Below, piece by piece: positions 58,129 to 64,000 of a stretch of 64,000 bases of DNA. A program made the translations under genes and the position numbers. Every line of letters begins with the position of its first letter. Position 1 is the first letter of the stretch. The notes beneath the pieces are model-generated. The model had not been told where the DNA came from. It searched no databases and saw only the letters and a program-made list of their open reading frames with translations. The stretch lies in contig NZ_CP015749.1 of the NCBI RefSeq assembly GCF_001742145.1, positions 4,712,001 to 4,776,000 of the forward strand. The letters are read 5' to 3'. Origin of the DNA: Pectobacterium parmentieri (lineage in GTDB: Bacteria; Pseudomonadota; Gammaproteobacteria; Enterobacterales; Enterobacteriaceae).

Positions 58129-58785
58129 TTATCCCTGAATGCGCAGTGCGCTCATAATCTGTCGAGTGCGGTTAATACAGGTGACGGTCGAACCGAGCAG
58201 AATTACCCCAAGCGCGGCGATGAAAAGCCATTGCCCATAAGCGGGGGCGATCAGGGCGAGTAGGGAAACCAGCGTTAGAATGGCCATACGATGCTGCTTT
58301 GCCATTGGCCCGCTGAACTGTTGCGGTAAACCACAACTTCCACCTAACAGACGGATGTAAGCCGTCAGCACTGCCATCACGGTCGCAGCCCAGGCAAGCG
58401 TGGGGGCAAGAGGCCACACTGTCATGCCGTAACCGACGCCCATGATGATCAGCGTATCTGAGATCCGATCGGGCAGATCGTTATAAATCGCCCCGACCGG
58501 GCTGCGGAGTTTGCCTTCTACCGCGACCATACCATCAAGCAGATTGCATAGCAGGCGACCCTGAATACCGATAATCCCTACCAGCAGGAGTAGCCGAGTG
58601 GTGGTGTCTTGGTCGGTACGAAAAGCGAAAATAAAGCTGATACTGGCGATCAAAGCAAAAAGAATGCTGAAAAGGGAAATCGCGTTAGGGGTAAAGCCCC
58701 TCAATTGCAATGCCCGAGCGAAATAGCTGGCCCAGCGTGTTTGTCGAGCCTTAATGGGGCGGCGATCTTTGATATCTTGTTCCAT
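58129..58785 (-). CDS. CDP-alcohol phosphatidyltransferase family protein (YnbA-like), variant active site
   Basis: Would join CDP-diacylglycerol to an alcohol head group in the inner membrane. The family motif is D-x2-D-G-x2-A-R-x8-G-x3-D-x3-D. Here it reads NLLDGMVAV, then GAIYNDLPD: the first and third Asp are Asn (81 and 102) and the Arg is Val, while the second and fourth Asp remain (84 and 106). About six hydrophobic segments. 218 residues if started at ATG 58785; no good ribosome binding site is visible, and in-frame starts at 58881 (ATG after AAAAAGAAG) or 58893 (GTG) would add 32 or 36 residues. First gene of the cassette; head-group substrate unknown. Confidence 0.8.
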   Translation of the reverse strand: MEQDIKDRRPIKARQTRWASYFARALQLRGFTPNAISLFSILFALIASISFIFAFRTDQDTTTRLLLLVGIIGIQGRLLCNLLDGMVAVEGKLRSPVGAIYNDLPDRISDTLIIMGVGYGMTVWPLAPTLAWAATVMAVLTAYIRLLGGSCGLPQQFSGPMAKQHRMAILTLVSLLALIAPAYGQWLFIAALGVILLGSTVTCINRTRQIMSALRIQG

Positions 58786-58932
58786 GATGTACATGATCCA
58801 TTGGTAAAACGTATAGGTATGTATGCTGTAAGTACCGGTAAGAATAATGGTATTACGAGGGTCGCACACCCTTTTATACATCTTCTTTTTCACGCCGCAG
58901 GCTTATCTTCGGACTGGTATACTCGCCCATTA

Positions 58933-59766
58933 TCATGGTATCCCACTATATTCCTGCATGATTTGCTTAGCGGCTTTGATCACCAATGCGCCGAGTTCTG
59001 TTACGCGATTGTCCGTGATGCGTGATACGGGGCCGGAAATGGAAATGGCGGCAAAGGCTTCATGATGTTCATCCAGAATACAGGCCGCGATACAGCGTAG
59101 CCCCAGCGCGTGTTCTTCGTCATCGAACGAATACCCCTGCTTACGAATCAGCGAGAGATTTTCCTTCAGAGCCTGCGGCGAATTGAACGTGTGTGGCGTA
59201 TAGCCATGCAGTCCTTTTTTGTGCAGCAGTTGTGTGACCTGCGCATCGGGTAAATGTGCCAAAAACGCTTTTCCAGCACCGGAGGCATGCATTGGTAACT
59301 TACCGCCGATCGGTGCAGACATCCGCATCAGCGCGGTGCATTGTACCTGATCGATAATGATCGCCTGACTATCCGTCTGATCGAGAACGGCCAGATTGAC
59401 GGTTTCACCCGAATTCTCCATTAACGTGCGTAGTATCGGATGCACAATTGCCAACAGATTGCGGCTTTGCAGAAAGCTACTGCCAACGATAAACGCGTGT
59501 GACGCAATCGTCCACAGCCCCAGATCGCCAACCTGACGCACAAAGCCCTGCTGCTGCATAGTGGTGAGCAGGCGGTGGGTGGTGGAATTGGGTAAACCAG
59601 CTTGCTGAGCCAAATCGGTTAGCGCCACGCTGCCGTTTGCTTTGGCGATATATTCAAGCAGCGTCAGGCCACGGGTCAGCGACTGAACCTGCCCGGTTGG
59701 CTGTGTAGCGGTGCCCGTGCTGGCTCTGGGCTTCTTGCCGCGTTTAGCTGGCTCTGGTGGCGTCAT
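58933..59766 (-). CDS. iclR: IclR, repressor of the glyoxylate shunt operon
   Basis: Represses aceBAK and itself; glyoxylate and pyruvate modulate binding. 277 residues. The N-terminal winged helix at about 25-90 contains VALTDLAQQAGLPNSTTHRLL. The effector domain follows, with APIGGKLPMHASGAGKAFLA and ISGPVSRITDNRV. An IclR-type operator lies 25 bp upstream of its start, consistent with autoregulation. In E. coli iclR also sits between aceBAK and metH. Confidence 0.95.
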   Translation of the reverse strand: MTPPEPAKRGKKPRASTGTATQPTGQVQSLTRGLTLLEYIAKANGSVALTDLAQQAGLPNSTTHRLLTTMQQQGFVRQVGDLGLWTIASHAFIVGSSFLQSRNLLAIVHPILRTLMENSGETVNLAVLDQTDSQAIIIDQVQCTALMRMSAPIGGKLPMHASGAGKAFLAHLPDAQVTQLLHKKGLHGYTPHTFNSPQALKENLSLIRKQGYSFDDEEHALGLRCIAACILDEHHEAFAAISISGPVSRITDNRVTELGALVIKAAKQIMQEYSGIP

Positions 59767-59790
59767 GGCATCGATTCCTTTTTATGGTAA

Positions 59791-59805
59791 TGGAATTGAT
59801 TTTCG
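59791..59805 (-). promoter_or_regulatory. IclR operator in front of iclR
   Basis: TGGAATTGATTTTCG (plus strand) agrees with the IclR palindrome at 12 of 15 positions and lies 25 bp before the iclR ATG. Confidence 0.6.
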
Positions 59806-59862
59806 TTTTTTTACCGCAGAATGCAACTCTTCTTTCTCCGTGTTTTTTATCGGCAAATGACC

Positions 59863-59875
59863 TGAAAAAGTCTCA
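59863..59875 (+). promoter_or_regulatory. candidate MetR site upstream of metH
   Basis: TGAA, five bases, CTCA: seven of eight half-site positions of the MetR consensus, 83 bp before metH. MetR activates metH in E. coli. Confidence 0.4.
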
Positions 59876-59957
59876 TGCTACCTCGCGTTAGCGTGTTCAT
59901 AACTTATGCTAGGATACACACAACATATCGTATTTATTGGCCGGGAATGGGGTTCGC

Positions 59958-63641
<3,684 letters not shown>

Positions 63642-64000
63642 GTTATGAGAACCGATCTGTGCGGTTTACTTTTATAACCGAATATTTAGAGGGAAGGTAA
63701 TGCGATTACTGTGAGCAAGGTTGAATAAGTAAAATAAATAGCCCCACAGCTTAGAAAGGGGAATGGAGCAAAATAGCAAGTGTGTGTCAAATCGCTCTGC
63801 TAATTCAGCTCTGTTCCCCATGATCCAAGTGTGAAAGTACTGCTATATCATGGCACCTTAGTGGCGGTAATAATTGAATCCGTTGCTGGCTACAGGTAAA
63901 TGATTTGGATAAGCGACGAGCCTGCCAGAGGCAAATTTTAACACGGCCTGTAGCAACCTCTTCGGGGAATAGATACGTAGTAATTGATTACTCAGAAACG
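63642..64000. other. non-coding stretch after metH
   Basis: 359 bp to the window edge. AACCG and CGGTT at 63650-63666 could form a weak hairpin followed by TACTTTT, perhaps the metH terminator. I see no convincing reading frame, RNA gene or riboswitch. Confidence 0.5.

Noticed and set aside
63642..64000. Lysine riboswitch (lysC lies near metH in E. coli)
   Set aside because: The characteristic conserved core of that riboswitch was not found in the last 359 bases.

Overview
The window is chromosomal DNA of a gammaproteobacterium of the order Enterobacterales. Nearly every protein aligns closely, with matching length and order, to Escherichia coli K-12 proteins as I remember them. The 16S rRNA, the gene content and the intergenic repeat style point to the soft-rot genus Pectobacterium or a close relative. 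The genus is an inference from memory, not a database result. No phage, insertion sequence, integrase, plasmid gene or CRISPR array was seen.

Layout. (1) 1-5720: yheS (cut by the window edge), kefG-kefB potassium/glutathione efflux, yheV, and the folding factors slyD, slyX and fkpA. (2) 5908-13180: a block that does not sit here in E. coli. It holds a MocR-type regulator divergent from a PLP-homeostasis protein and a second-type serine hydroxymethyltransferase, followed by the pmrC-pmrA-pmrB lipid A modification operon with a recognisable PmrA box. (3) 13348-34585: yheO-tusDCB, the str operon (rpsL-rpsG-fusA-tufA), bfd-bfr, and the S10, spc and alpha ribosomal protein operons in canonical order, with their known control regions still visible (S10 leader, S8 site, S4 site). 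(4) 34792-44290: arfA, mscL, trkA-rsmB-fmt-def, and divergently dprA-smg-yrdD-tsaC-aroE-yrdB with convergent yrdA. (5) 44446-49975: one complete rRNA operon (P1, P2, boxA, 16S, tRNA-Glu, 23S, 5S, terminator). (6) 50066-63641: yjaA, metA, aceB-aceA-aceK, a three-gene phospholipid synthesis cassette, iclR and metH. The last 359 bases hold no gene that I can support.

How it works together. Regions 3 and 5 are the core translation machinery, with feedback sites for individual ribosomal proteins. The right end links methionine synthesis (metA, metH; MetJ- and MetR-type sites) with the glyoxylate shunt (aceBAK; IclR- and Cra-type sites). The lipid cassette next to iclR encodes acyltransferase, CDP-diacylglycerol synthase and CDP-alcohol phosphotransferase homologues, enough in principle to turn lysophosphatidate into a finished phospholipid. 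The pmrCAB block would modify lipid A in response to iron or cationic peptides.

Most interesting points: the rRNA operon joins the left flank of E. coli rrnD to the right flank and tRNA content of rrnE; the lipid cassette contains a CDP-alcohol phosphotransferase with two of the four catalytic Asp positions changed to Asn; and the PLP-themed regulator/enzyme module is inserted between fkpA and yheO.
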